Shown: positions 8,125-15,611 of the stretch, piece after piece | Position numbering within the stretch: position 1 is the stretch's first letter | How the letters are laid out: each line of letters begins with the position of its first letter | Source of the DNA: Actinobacteria bacterium OK074 | GTDB lineage: Bacteria; Actinomycetota; Actinomycetes; Streptomycetales; Streptomycetaceae | DNA: 64,000 nucleotides | Direction: 5' to 3' | Assembly (NCBI GenBank): GCA_001298575.1 | Contig: LJCV01000177.1 | Span: 117,071-181,070, forward strand | The notes under the pieces: model-generated | The model's database searches: none | What the model was told of the DNA's origin: nothing | Seen by the model: only the letters and a program-made list of their open reading frames with translations | Program-made: the position numbers and the translations under genes

Positions 8125-8535
8125 ATGTCCGGCAAGGTCTGGCAGCCCGACGAATGGAAGAAGTTCGCCAAGCAGGCGCAGATGGGCCGCACCTACTACG
8201 TCGTCTACAACATCGACACGGCGCGCTGCCCCTGGGAGGACTCGCAGCTGTACAGCGAGTACACGTTCACCGGCTACGCCCCGCTCACCGGCAGCAAGCA
8301 GACCAAGGGCGGCACCACCGCGGGCGAACTCTGCCGGAACTGGGGCCCCGTCTACGAGCAGCCGCCCCAGGGGATGCGAGCCCACAGCACCCCCGGCCCG
8401 CAGGTCGCCGGTCCGCTCGGCAGCAACGACTACGAGGGCGTCCTCGACGCGGACGAACTCCGCGGTCTGGAGAAGCGGGCGGGGCAGGGCAGCAACCCCC
8501 GCACCCGTCGCCCGCTCGGCGGCTGGCGCATCTGA
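8125..8535 (+). CDS. Hypothetical AICE protein, 136 residues
   Basis: A soluble protein, rich in tyrosine and charged residues near the N-terminus (WKKFAKQAQMGRTYYVVYNI) and basic at the C-terminus. AAGGAG precedes the ATG. It follows a family A stem-loop and lies one base before the next small gene. No family assigned. Confidence 0.7.
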   Translation: MSGKVWQPDEWKKFAKQAQMGRTYYVVYNIDTARCPWEDSQLYSEYTFTGYAPLTGSKQTKGGTTAGELCRNWGPVYEQPPQGMRAHSTPGPQVAGPLGSNDYEGVLDADELRGLEKRAGQGSNPRTRRPLGGWRI

Positions 8536-8536
8536 C

Positions 8537-8719
8537 GTGGAGATCACCCACCAGTCCGTGCACGACTACATCGCCGCGAAGAAGCGCGGCGACCGTGAGG
8601 CGACCGACCGGATCGTCGCCGAAGTGCGGGCCCGCTTCGACACCCGCACCACCGACGGCAGTGAAGCCGCGCAGCTGCTCCACGCCACGATGCACGTCCG
8701 CTTCGGCGAAGACCTCTAG
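8537..8719 (+). CDS. Small hypothetical protein, 60 residues
   Basis: It starts with GTG two bases after the previous stop. It appears fully helical (VHDYIAAKKRGDREATDRIV). It belongs to the accessory operon. Function unknown. Confidence 0.65.
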   Translation: MEITHQSVHDYIAAKKRGDREATDRIVAEVRARFDTRTTDGSEAAQLLHATMHVRFGEDL

Positions 8720-8741
8720 CCCGTCGACCAAGGAGGGCGCG

Positions 8742-8906
8742 ATGCCCGATTACGCGGCCCAGTACCGGCAGGCCATGGCCGACGGCGCCCACGACTTCGC
8801 CCGCACGGTCGTCACCGCGGCGACGCAGGCGGCCAAGGCCGGGCTGATCACGCCCGAGGAAGTGGCGGAGCTGGTGGCCGAGGTAAAGGCCGATCCGCCG
8901 CAGTGA
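8742..8906 (+). CDS. Small hypothetical protein, 54 residues
   Basis: AAGGAGG lies 6 bases before the ATG at 8742. The protein is a predicted two-helix acidic peptide ending TPEEVAELVAEVKADPPQ. It is followed by family A stem-loop copy 3. Function unknown. Confidence 0.65.
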   Translation: MPDYAAQYRQAMADGAHDFARTVVTAATQAAKAGLITPEEVAELVAEVKADPPQ

Positions 8907-8923
8907 CCAAGCAGTAATCAAGC

Positions 8924-8963
8924 GGGGCGTCCCCTCTCGCCTGGACAGCACCGGGGACGCCCC
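8924..8963 (+). repeat. Intercistronic stem-loop, family A copy 3
   Basis: A perfect 11-base stem (GGGGCGTCCCC with GGGGACGCCCC) encloses TCTCGCCTGGACAGCACC, one base different from copies 1-2. Relative to copy 2, the stem carries a compensated T-A pair, so base-pairing is kept while sequence changes. It is followed by CCCCAACCC and then AGGAGG before the ATG at 9003. Confidence 0.8.
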
Positions 8964-9002
8964 AACCCCAACCCGCGCTCACGCGCAGGAGGTAGATACG
9001 AG

Positions 9003-9650
9003 ATGAGCACAACTGCCCCCGGCACGGCAAGCCGCATGGCGGAACGGGCCGCCGAGGTGCCGATCGACGTCGACGTCCTGGTCCACGAGATCGAGCGCTA
9101 CCTCGCCGCACAGCCCCGCACCACGAAGCAGCCCCGGAGCACCGCGCGGGTCCCCGCCAGCGCCCACCCGCTCGTCACCAAGACCACCCAGGAACTCGTC
9201 GACGAAGCCCTGCGGGGCCTCGCCCCGGCTCCGGCCGCCGCCGGCGCTCCGGTCCTCGCCCCGCCGCCCGCGCTGCTGCGGCGTCTGCCGGACTGGGCGC
9301 TGTCGGTTCCCCTCGTGCGCAACCGCTTCGGCGGGGGCGGTCTCCAGATCACCGCGGCCGAGCACCTGGAGCTGACCGCGCTGGTCATCGAACGGTGGGG
9401 GTGGACCCAGGGCGGCGACCGCGACGAGAGCGGGGGCCGTTGCGTCCGCGGTGCCCAGTTCGTGCTGCTGCGCCTGGGCTACGGCGACGCCGGCACCCTC
9501 CACCGTGCCACCGCCCACCTCCACGAGGTCCTCGCGCCCGTCGGCGGGGGCGACTTCGTGGGCTTCAACGACGCGGAGGGCCGCAACAAGAGCCAGGTTC
9601 TCGCCCTGCTGCGGACCGCCGCCGCGCGCGCCCGCGAATGCGGGAGGTGA
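9003..9650 (+). CDS. DUF6197-like hypothetical protein
   Basis: The 215-residue protein has a disordered N-terminal half and a C-terminal domain resembling DUF6197, with the pattern WTQGG-RDESGGRCVRGAQFVL near residues 137-160 and FVGFNDAEGRNKSQVLALLR near 188-208. DUF6197 is frequent in Streptomyces accessory DNA and its function is unknown. AGGAGG precedes the ATG; a family A stem-loop lies just upstream. Confidence 0.65.
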   Translation: MSTTAPGTASRMAERAAEVPIDVDVLVHEIERYLAAQPRTTKQPRSTARVPASAHPLVTKTTQELVDEALRGLAPAPAAAGAPVLAPPPALLRRLPDWALSVPLVRNRFGGGGLQITAAEHLELTALVIERWGWTQGGDRDESGGRCVRGAQFVLLRLGYGDAGTLHRATAHLHEVLAPVGGGDFVGFNDAEGRNKSQVLALLRTAAARARECGR

Positions 9651-9654
9651 CCGC

Positions 9655-9852
9655 GTGGCCTGCCGTTCCTGTAGCCGCGTCACCAAGGTCCTGGCCCGCT
9701 ACCCCGCAGGCGACCCCCGCGGCTCGCTCAACGCGGCCGAAGCCGCCCACGAGGAGTGCGAGCGCACCGGCCGGCACGCGCACGTCCACTACGTGCCTGG
9801 TCGCGACGAGTTCGCCGTCGTGATCGGAGACACGGTCGGGAGCGGGCGGTGA
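9655..9852 (+). CDS. Small hypothetical protein, 65 residues
   Basis: GTG start 5 bases after the previous stop, with GGGAGG upstream. It begins with a CRSC pair. Its stop overlaps the next tiny ORF by GTGA. No family recognised. Confidence 0.6.
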   Translation: MACRSCSRVTKVLARYPAGDPRGSLNAAEAAHEECERTGRHAHVHYVPGRDEFAVVIGDTVGSGR

Positions 9853-9920
9853 CCACGGCGTGCTCCAGAGGGGCGCACCCGCCGAGCCCGTACGCGCCGT
9901 GGAAGCGGGAGCGGGTCTGA
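9849..9920 (+). CDS. Tiny coupled ORF, 23 residues
   Basis: It starts at a GTG overlapping the previous stop and its TGA overlaps the ATG at 9920 (TGATG). The peptide begins MTTACSRGAHPPSPYAPW. It resembles the coupled ORF at 2924-3031 in start, cysteine and proline content. It may mainly link translation of its neighbours. Confidence 0.4.
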   Translation: MTTACSRGAHPPSPYAPWKRERV

Positions 9921-10234
9921 TGGGCTGGAACATCTCGGACGGCACCAGCCAGAACGGCGAGTTCCGCCGTTCGTACACCACGATGTCCAACCTCGCGCGG
10001 CAGCTGGCCCACGTGCTGCGCGGCGGGGACTGGGCCTCCATCGCCTACTTGTTCAACCGGCCCGACGGCGACCCGTTCACCGTCGAGCCCGGGGAGGCCG
10101 GCCGCGTCGCCGTGGTTCTCGACGCCGCGGCTGCCCATCGGCTCATGCCCCCGGACTGGGCCGTCACCGCGCAGGAACTCGCTCAGAGCGCCCGCCGCGC
10201 GGCGGGCGCGGGCCAGGCGTGGAGCTGGAAGTGA
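9920..10234 (+). CDS. Hypothetical protein, 104 residues (DUF7739-like)
   Basis: The protein starts MGWNISDGTSQNG and has a Ser/Thr-rich start, an aromatic central strand and an Ala-rich C-terminal helix. The ATG at 9920 is preferred because it overlaps the tiny ORF stop; an upstream in-frame start at 9860 has no ribosome site. The resemblance to DUF7739 is from memory and weak. A 16-base hairpin starts immediately after its stop. Confidence 0.6.
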   Translation: MGWNISDGTSQNGEFRRSYTTMSNLARQLAHVLRGGDWASIAYLFNRPDGDPFTVEPGEAGRVAVVLDAAAAHRLMPPDWAVTAQELAQSARRAAGAGQAWSWK

Positions 10235-10270
10235 CCGTGGTGCGCAGCCCGACCGGGCTGCGCACCACGG
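10235..10270 (+). terminator. Strong intercistronic hairpin
   Basis: A perfect 16-base stem (CCGTGGTGCGCAGCCC with its complement) has a GACC loop and begins one base after the stop at 10234. There is no T-run. It may stabilise or terminate the upstream message. Confidence 0.65.
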
Positions 10271-10298
10271 CAATCGCCCTCACCAAGGACATCTGACT

Positions 10299-10511
10299 AT
10301 GCCGAAGATCCTCAAAACCGAGCCCGCTCGGAGCAGCCAGATCTGCGGTTACCAGATCCAGATCGGCAGCTGGCACAACAGCGGCCACCAGTTCTGCGGC
10401 GAGCCCAAGGCCACCGGCCTCTACTTCTGCCGCGAACACCACGACTGGGTGGCTTTGGACGAGCCGGACGGCGTGATCCGCATGGCGCCCGGCAACGCCA
10501 TCGGGAAGTAG
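10299..10511 (+). CDS. Small zinc-binding-like hypothetical protein, 70 residues
   Basis: Two CG-type turns (QICGYQIQIG and QFCGEPKATG) and a later YFCREHHDW give C, C and C-x2-HH ligands, consistent with a small zinc site. It lies between two strong stem-loops in the accessory operon. No named family. Confidence 0.65.
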   Translation: MPKILKTEPARSSQICGYQIQIGSWHNSGHQFCGEPKATGLYFCREHHDWVALDEPDGVIRMAPGNAIGK

Positions 10512-10558
10512 AGCCCCGGCCCGGCCGGGCCTGCCCACACCGCCCAAGACAACAGCCA

Positions 10559-10604
10559 GCAGGGCGCGACCGCTCGCCTCCTACAGCCGCGAGTCGCGCC
10601 CTGC
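10559..10604 (+). repeat. Intercistronic stem-loop, family A divergent copy 4
   Basis: A perfect 12-base stem (GCAGGGCGCGAC with its complement) encloses a 22-base loop containing GCTCGCCT and ACAGC, the two most conserved parts of the family A loop. It lies 42 bases before the ATG at 10647, the same position as the other copies. Confidence 0.65.
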
Positions 10605-10646
10605 TCACCCCCTGCCCTCCGCCAGGAGAGAAGGAGTTCGGTCATC

Positions 10647-11255
10647 ATGCCTGCCCACAGCACGAGTTGGGGGCCGACAACCCTGGTCCGCGTCGACCAC
10701 GAGTACGACGCGCGGAACGCCTCCGACGGCAGTTCCCGTTACGGCGCCTATCTCGCTGCCCGGCTCGACGAGTTCCACGAGTACGGCGAGCCCGAACAGC
10801 CGCTGTCCGCCGGTGAGTTCGCGGCGACGGTCTGGAGGGTCGCGACCTCGCCCGTCATGTCGCCGGGATACGTGCGCGTCCGCCCGGACCTGACGAGCGT
10901 CACGCCCCGCTTCTCCGAAGACGGGGAGTACCTGTTCTTCGACCTCCACGTCCCCCTCCAGCACCACGACCTGGAGGCCAGGCACCGCATCGCGTACACC
11001 TGGCGCGACTGGCAGCCCGGGGAAGGCTCTTCCGGCCCGTACCGGCCGTCGTGGGAGCCGGACTCGAAGCACCCGGCAGTGCTGACGACCACCGTCGTAC
11101 GGATCGTGGCCGACGACACCTGGCGGCTCGTCGCACCGCAGCACACCCGCGGCCGCGGTCTGCTCGACGACGCCAAGCGCGCCGTCGCCGTGCTCGTCGA
11201 GAACATCAACAAGCACGGCGGACCGCTGGTCGCGGCCCTACGGGATGAGCGCTGA
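10647..11255 (+). CDS. Hypothetical AICE protein, 202 residues
   Basis: A soluble protein with alternating strands in the middle (YLFFDLHVPLQHHDLEARHR) and a helical C-terminus. AAGGAG precedes the ATG. Its stop overlaps the next tiny ORF by TGATG. It is not recognised as a known family. Confidence 0.7.
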   Translation: MPAHSTSWGPTTLVRVDHEYDARNASDGSSRYGAYLAARLDEFHEYGEPEQPLSAGEFAATVWRVATSPVMSPGYVRVRPDLTSVTPRFSEDGEYLFFDLHVPLQHHDLEARHRIAYTWRDWQPGEGSSGPYRPSWEPDSKHPAVLTTTVVRIVADDTWRLVAPQHTRGRGLLDDAKRAVAVLVENINKHGGPLVAALRDER

Positions 11256-11311
11256 TGGCCGCGGGTACCCGCCTCGGCCTCGCCGCGCAGGACCCGACCG
11301 CGCCGGCATGA
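11255..11311 (+). CDS. Tiny coupled ORF, 18 residues
   Basis: It starts in the TGATG overlap with the upstream stop and ends in an ATGA overlap with the ATG at 11308. This is the third such linker ORF in the element. It may not yield a stable product. Confidence 0.3.
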   Translation: MAAGTRLGLAAQDPTAPA

Positions 11312-11871
11312 ACGGCCGGCCCGCTCCCGACACAGACGTCCTGCCGGTCTTCGGCTGGAACCAGGCCGACCGCGCGGTGTACGCCACCCGCCGCCAGCTC
11401 GCCGCCGACCGTCTCGCCCCCGGCGGGCCGGTCGCCGCGTGGCTCGTGTGGCGCGAGGGCGAGCGCGAAGCGGCTCTCTACCTGCGCGACCAGGCCAAAC
11501 CCAAGCGCGTCATGACCTGGCCCCAGATCGAGGCCCTCGGCAAAGCCCTCGCCGCCCGCCGCTTCTGCCCCAACTGCCGCCGTGACGTGGGCTATTGCCT
11601 GCCCCGCCGCTACGGCCGCTGTTTCGGCTGCCAATCCGACTCCGAGAGGAACTGGAACGTGAAGGCCAACCCTCCGAAGAAAATCCGCGGGGAGCCCGTC
11701 CAACTCGGCGAACTGAACGGCTACACGGTCGCCGTCACCGCCGAGGACTTCCGCGGCACCGCCTCCTTCTGGTGGCACGCCTGGTCGCCGACGGGGTCGT
11801 ACGCGGGCCAGTCCAACGACCCGGAGCTGCTCGCGCTCCTCATCGCGCGCCACCGCTACGACCGCCCCTGA
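11308..11871 (+). CDS. RRQRL-motif zinc-binding protein
   Basis: The 187-residue protein has the family signature region VYATRRQLAADRLAPGG and a zinc knuckle CPNCRRDVGYCLPRRYGRCFGCQ (C-x2-C and C-x2-C). RRQRL-type proteins occur in Streptomyces mobile elements and their function is unknown. I prefer ATG 11308 because family members begin close to the PVFGW strand and because it is coupled to the ORF before it; an in-frame ATG at 11245 is an alternative. The C-terminal 70 residues are an extra domain beyond the usual family length. Confidence 0.65.
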   Translation: MNGRPAPDTDVLPVFGWNQADRAVYATRRQLAADRLAPGGPVAAWLVWREGEREAALYLRDQAKPKRVMTWPQIEALGKALAARRFCPNCRRDVGYCLPRRYGRCFGCQSDSERNWNVKANPPKKIRGEPVQLGELNGYTVAVTAEDFRGTASFWWHAWSPTGSYAGQSNDPELLALLIARHRYDRP

Positions 11872-11899
11872 TCCCCAGCAATTCGAGAACAGGAGTCCC

Positions 11900-12586
11900 G
11901 TGATCATCACCGGACACGCCACCCGTGAAGGCACCGCGGCCGACAACGCCGATGCCTGCCGCGTCTATACCCTGGCCGACGGCACGGTCGGTGCCGCCGT
12001 GATCGACGGCATCGGCCACGGCCTCCACACCTCCCGCACGGTGCCCCTGCTCGCCGAGACCGCCGCCCGCATTGCCGCCCGGCGCGGCCCGCTCTCCGGG
12101 CTCCTCACCGCCGCTGAGCTGATCGCCGACCCGGGTATCGACGGGGAGGAGGCGGACGCCGTCGCTGTCGCGGCCCGTGTGTATCCCGACGGAGACGTGG
12201 CCGTCGTCAACTGGACCGGTGACGCCCGCGCGTACGGCTGGGACGGCACCCGGCTGCGCCTCTACAGCAACGACCACACCGTCGGCCAGCAGCTCCGGGC
12301 GAACGGCATCGCCCTGGAGATCGCGGAGGCACACGACAACTGGCTGCGGACGTCCCTGGCCCGGGCCACGGTCGGCACCGTCTACACCGCAGGCATCAAG
12401 GACAAGCTGATCATCCTCAGCAGTGACGGCGTCCACGACCAGATCACCCCCGCCGCGCTGGAGAACCTGGTGCGCGACCACGCCGACGACCCCCAGGCCC
12501 TCGCCGGCGCACTCGTAGCCGCCGCCCAACCGGACGCCGACGGCTACCGCGACGACGCCACCGCCATCGTCATCACCCAGTCCTGA
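11900..12586 (+). CDS. PP2C-family serine/threonine phosphatase
   Basis: The 228-residue protein has PP2C motifs in order: DNADA near residue 15, VIDGIGHG near 33-40, LSSDGVHDQI near 171-180, and DDATAIVI near the end. These Asp residues normally bind the two catalytic metal ions. It is a compact single-domain enzyme with no membrane segment. GTG 11900 follows CAGGAG. A phosphatase within an AICE may dephosphorylate a host or element regulator; the target is unknown. Confidence 0.85.
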   Translation: MIITGHATREGTAADNADACRVYTLADGTVGAAVIDGIGHGLHTSRTVPLLAETAARIAARRGPLSGLLTAAELIADPGIDGEEADAVAVAARVYPDGDVAVVNWTGDARAYGWDGTRLRLYSNDHTVGQQLRANGIALEIAEAHDNWLRTSLARATVGTVYTAGIKDKLIILSSDGVHDQITPAALENLVRDHADDPQALAGALVAAAQPDADGYRDDATAIVITQS

Positions 12587-12615
12587 CCAGCTCTCAGGGC
12601 GCCCCCCAAGACGCC

Positions 12616-12649
12616 CCTCCCGGCGCGAGGACCACCCCGCGCCGGGAGG
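12616..12649 (+). repeat. Intercistronic stem-loop, family B copy 1
   Basis: A perfect 12-base stem (CCTCCCGGCGCG with its complement) and loop AGGACCACCC lie before the gene at 12688. A nearly identical copy lies at 13091-13124. Confidence 0.75.
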
Positions 12650-12687
12650 CCGGCCCCACCCCCAAGAACCATCCAAGGGAGACCTTC

Positions 12688-13041
12688 ATGGGCTTCGGCG
12701 ACATCACCTCAACCGACCTCAACCGATGGCAGCTCCGCGCCGGGCGAATGCTTGTCGAACTCATCGAGCAGAGCCTCAAGTCCGGTCGCCCGCCGCTGAA
12801 TTGGAGCGTCGCGAGCAACGGGTCGCTCGTCGGGCGGGTCGACACACTCAAGTTCTCGAACGCCGACCGCCGCGCGGTCTTCGACGAGTGGGTCAGTGTC
12901 CTGAACGCCGAGCGCTGGCCCGAGCACAAGCGGTCGGGCGGCAGTGTCCACCTGCACGCGGTCTTCACCCACGCCAGTCCATCGGGCGAGGTGAAGGGAG
13001 CGATCACCGCCGATCTCGACGCGCCCGACGCCCGCGGGTGA
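12688..13041 (+). CDS. Hypothetical AICE protein, 117 residues
   Basis: It starts MGFGDITSTDLNRWQLRAGR, followed by strands (NWSVASNGSLVGRVD) and a short helix. AAGGGAG precedes the ATG. It is flanked on both sides by family B stem-loops. Function unknown. Confidence 0.7.
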   Translation: MGFGDITSTDLNRWQLRAGRMLVELIEQSLKSGRPPLNWSVASNGSLVGRVDTLKFSNADRRAVFDEWVSVLNAERWPEHKRSGGSVHLHAVFTHASPSGEVKGAITADLDAPDARG

Positions 13042-13090
13042 CCGTCGGCGGCACTGCCGAGAACCACCGCTTCTGATCCCCCAACACGCC

Positions 13091-13124
13091 CCTCCCGGCG
13101 CGAGGACCACTCCGCGCCGGGAGG
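13091..13124 (+). repeat. Intercistronic stem-loop, family B copy 2
   Basis: The stem is identical to family B copy 1, and the loop AGGACCACTC differs by one base. It lies before the exonuclease-like gene at 13157. Confidence 0.75.
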
Positions 13125-13156
13125 CCGGCACCGATCCATGAGGAGAACCCTCCACA

Positions 13157-13870
13157 ATGTCTTCCTGGCACACCACCCGCATGGCAGCCCTCCACCTGCA
13201 CACCACCGGCCTCGACCCGGACACGGCGCGGATCGTCCTCGCCGACGTCGTTCTCGTCGGCGGCAGTCAGCCCGTCAACGTCCGTACCTGGCTCGTCAAC
13301 CCCGGTGTTCCCATCCCCGAGCAGGCCACCCGGGTCCACGGGATCACCACCGACCAGGCCGCGGCGAACGGCGAGCACCCGGCCGCCGCACTCTCCGCCA
13401 TCACCGACCACCTGACGGACGCCGTACAGCAGGGCGCTCCTCTGGTCGTCTTCCGCGCCCCGTACGCGCTGACCGTCCTCGACCGCGAATGCCGTCGCCA
13501 CGGCCTGCCCACCCTCGACGACCGGCTGGCCGGAGGGGTGCGGCCGGTCATCGACCCGCTGGTCCTGGACAAGCAGACCGATCGCTTCCGCCGCGGTTCC
13601 CGCACGCTGCGCGACCTGTGCCGACACCACCAGGTCCGACACGACGGCGACCACGGCACCGCCTCCGACGCTGTCGCCGCCGCACGGCTGGCCTGGCGGC
13701 TGGGGCACGCCAACCCCGCGCTGGGTGAACTGCCCCTGGACGCTCTCCACGACCGGCAGGTCGCCTGGTCGGCGGAGCAAGCGGCGTCGTTGCAGGAGCA
13801 CCGACGCCGTAGTGACCCGGGCGCGGTCATCGACGGTTCCTGGCCCGTGGTCCCCGGGCGGAGGGGCTGA
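13157..13870 (+). CDS. DEDDh exonuclease-like protein (DnaQ fold), probably inactive
   Basis: The 237-residue protein has the layout of DNA polymerase III epsilon-type 3'-5' exonucleases. Related proteins normally begin with FDxETTG; here the region reads ALHLHTTGLDPDTARIV, with His at both acidic positions. The Exo II motif, normally NAxxD, reads FRAPYALTVLD, again lacking the acid. The Exo III region HGTASDAVAAA keeps H and D. Loss of three metal ligands suggests a non-catalytic DNA-binding role or decay under relaxed selection. It is followed by an HNH gene overlapping by one base. Confidence 0.75.
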   Translation: MSSWHTTRMAALHLHTTGLDPDTARIVLADVVLVGGSQPVNVRTWLVNPGVPIPEQATRVHGITTDQAAANGEHPAAALSAITDHLTDAVQQGAPLVVFRAPYALTVLDRECRRHGLPTLDDRLAGGVRPVIDPLVLDKQTDRFRRGSRTLRDLCRHHQVRHDGDHGTASDAVAAARLAWRLGHANPALGELPLDALHDRQVAWSAEQAASLQEHRRRSDPGAVIDGSWPVVPGRRG

Positions 13871-14229
13871 TGCCCATCCGGCCCGAGATGCGCGGCCGTT
13901 ACCCGAGCGACTGGCCGCAGATCAGCCACCGCATCCGCTTCGAGCGCGCGGGCGGCCGCTGTGAGTGCGACGGGCGGTGCGGCCGTCGCCACCCCGGCCG
14001 CTGCACCGCCGTCCACGACCAACCTCACCCGGCCACCGGCTCGTTGGTCGTCCTCACCACCGCGCACCTGGACGACGTCCCCGAGCACTGCGACGACGAC
14101 AACCTCGCCGCCATGTGCCAGGCGTGCCACCTCTCGTACGACGCCGCCCTGCACGCCGCGACAGCGGCCCGCACCCGCGCCGCGGGCCTCGTCTCGCCCG
14201 GCCAGATCGAGATCCCTTTCGCCGGTTGA
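13870..14229 (+). CDS. HNH-type zinc nuclease-like protein
   Basis: The 119-residue protein shows a C-E-C and C-x-R-RH pattern near residues 31-42, an LTTAHLDD segment near 62-69, then DNLAAMCQACH near 77-87. This pattern of paired cysteines, H/D in the middle, and N-x8-C-x2-CH fits HNH endonucleases. The first catalytic position, usually a His pair, appears as AH followed by LDD. The ATG overlaps the upstream stop by one base. It is probably translated with the exonuclease-like protein. Confidence 0.75.
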   Translation: MPIRPEMRGRYPSDWPQISHRIRFERAGGRCECDGRCGRRHPGRCTAVHDQPHPATGSLVVLTTAHLDDVPEHCDDDNLAAMCQACHLSYDAALHAATAARTRAAGLVSPGQIEIPFAG

Positions 14230-14264
14230 CCAGGGCTGACACCACACATTCGAAAGAGAGACCA

Positions 14265-14765
14265 GTGACCCGTAAGCTCACCGACTTCACCGCCGAACAG
14301 CTCATGCGCCACGTCGTGCACCTCGCCGACTCCGTCGGCCGCCAGGGCATGACCGCTCTCTCCGACGAACTCGCCGACGCGGCGAAGCTCCTTCAGTACC
14401 GCTACGACGCCCCGGCCTGGCAGAGCCGCAACGGCACCAAGCCGGACAGCGGCATCCCCGCGGTCGACCTGATGCGCCGGGTCCAATGGGAGGGCAACGG
14501 CTTCCTCGCGGTGTCGGCCGGAGAGGTCCGCCGCACCTACGCCGGTCCGGAGCCGCTCGAAGAGCAGCTTGCCGGGCACAACTTGCTGGTCCTGCCCCGG
14601 GAGCTCCCGGCCGACGACGACGCGCGCGTCCTGCTCTACACCGGGCTCAACCAGATCAGCCACGTCCTCACCGCGACGGAGGAGGACGGAGCGGCCGTGA
14701 TCGAGGACCTGATCGAGACCGTGCGCCGCTCGCGCCTGCCTCACCCGCGCCCGATGGATTTCTGA
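14265..14765 (+). CDS. Hypothetical AICE protein, 166 residues
   Basis: It starts with GTG 14265 after AAGAGAG. The N-terminal half is helical (LADSVGRQGMTALSDELADAAKL) and the C-terminal half mixed. No signal or membrane segment. Function unknown. Confidence 0.7.
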   Translation: MTRKLTDFTAEQLMRHVVHLADSVGRQGMTALSDELADAAKLLQYRYDAPAWQSRNGTKPDSGIPAVDLMRRVQWEGNGFLAVSAGEVRRTYAGPEPLEEQLAGHNLLVLPRELPADDDARVLLYTGLNQISHVLTATEEDGAAVIEDLIETVRRSRLPHPRPMDF

Positions 14766-14799
14766 CCACCACGCCCCCCGGAAGCGAAGGAGAATCCCC

Positions 14800-14949
14800 T
14801 TGAAGATCCGCATCATGGCGACCGCCGACGAGGCCGCCGAACTCGTCGAGCGCCTCCGCCAGGTCGTCACCGTCGTCGAGGTGTCCGAGCCGTACGCCAA
14901 CCGCGGCGAGAGCACCCTCGTGCGTGTCTACGTCGAGGTACGGCTGTGA
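14800..14949 (+). CDS. Small conserved-looking protein, 49 residues
   Basis: TTG start at 14800, preceded by GAAGGAGA at good spacing; an internal ATG at 14815 is an alternative. The peptide reads as one beta-alpha-beta unit (KIRIMATADEAAELVERLRQ, then two strands ending VRVYVEVRL). Similar short proteins occur before Prim-Pol genes in Streptomyces AICEs. Its stop overlaps the GTG of the Prim-Pol gene. Confidence 0.7.
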   Translation: MKIRIMATADEAAELVERLRQVVTVVEVSEPYANRGESTLVRVYVEVRL

Positions 14950-15611
14950 GGGCTGCCCACCGCACCCAGGAGTGGGAGGACCTGGAGACCACCGCGCTGG
15001 AGGCGGCGGCGCGCGGCTGGCGGGTCTTCCCGTTGCAGGTCGTCGGACTCGCCCCGGCGGTGCGGGACTGGCAGACCCGTGCCACCACCGACGCGGAACG
15101 CATCCGCCGCTGCTGGGGCGCCGGCGCCTTCGGGGTCGGCATCGTGCCCTGCCCCTCCGGCCTCGTCGTCCTCGACCTGGCCCCGCCCACGGGCCGCCTC
15201 CGGCCCCCGCCCGAATGGGAGTTACCCGGAGTCGTCGACGGGAGCGACGCCCTCGTCGTACTCGCCGAGCGGCACCAAGCCGCATACCCCACCGAGACCT
15301 ACACGGTCCGCACCCCCTTCGGGGGAACCCACCTGTACTTCACCCACCCGACCGGCCAGTGCCCGCCCGCCACGCCCGGGCCGAACAGTCCGCTCGGCTG
15401 GGGCATCGGCTTGCGCACCGCGGGCTCGTACGTCGCCGCTGCCGGCAGCCCGACGCGTTGGGGCCGCTACACCGTCGTCCACGACGCCCGTCCCGCCGTA
15501 CTGCCCGACTGGCTGGCCGAGTTGATGAAGCCCCCCAGAAGCACCACCGCACCGGAGGAACGGCGTGAGCACGCCCCAGCACGACCACGAGGACGTCCTC
15601 TTCCTGGCTGA
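14946..15611 (+). CDS. Bifunctional primase/polymerase (Prim-Pol) N-terminal domain protein
   Basis: The 221-residue protein has the archaeo-eukaryotic primase fold used by replication genes of actinomycete elements. The N-terminal AAARGWRVFPL segment is typical, with the metal-site strand GLVVLDLAPP near residues 74-83 and FGGTHLYF near 122-130. The usual D-x-D reads D-L-A here, so the second carboxylate is lacking. The GTG start overlaps the small upstream gene by 4 bases, and the 3' end overlaps the DUF3987 gene by 47 bases. It probably acts with that protein in replication. Confidence 0.8.
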   Translation: MRAAHRTQEWEDLETTALEAAARGWRVFPLQVVGLAPAVRDWQTRATTDAERIRRCWGAGAFGVGIVPCPSGLVVLDLAPPTGRLRPPPEWELPGVVDGSDALVVLAERHQAAYPTETYTVRTPFGGTHLYFTHPTGQCPPATPGPNSPLGWGIGLRTAGSYVAAAGSPTRWGRYTVVHDARPAVLPDWLAELMKPPRSTTAPEERREHAPARPRGRPLPG

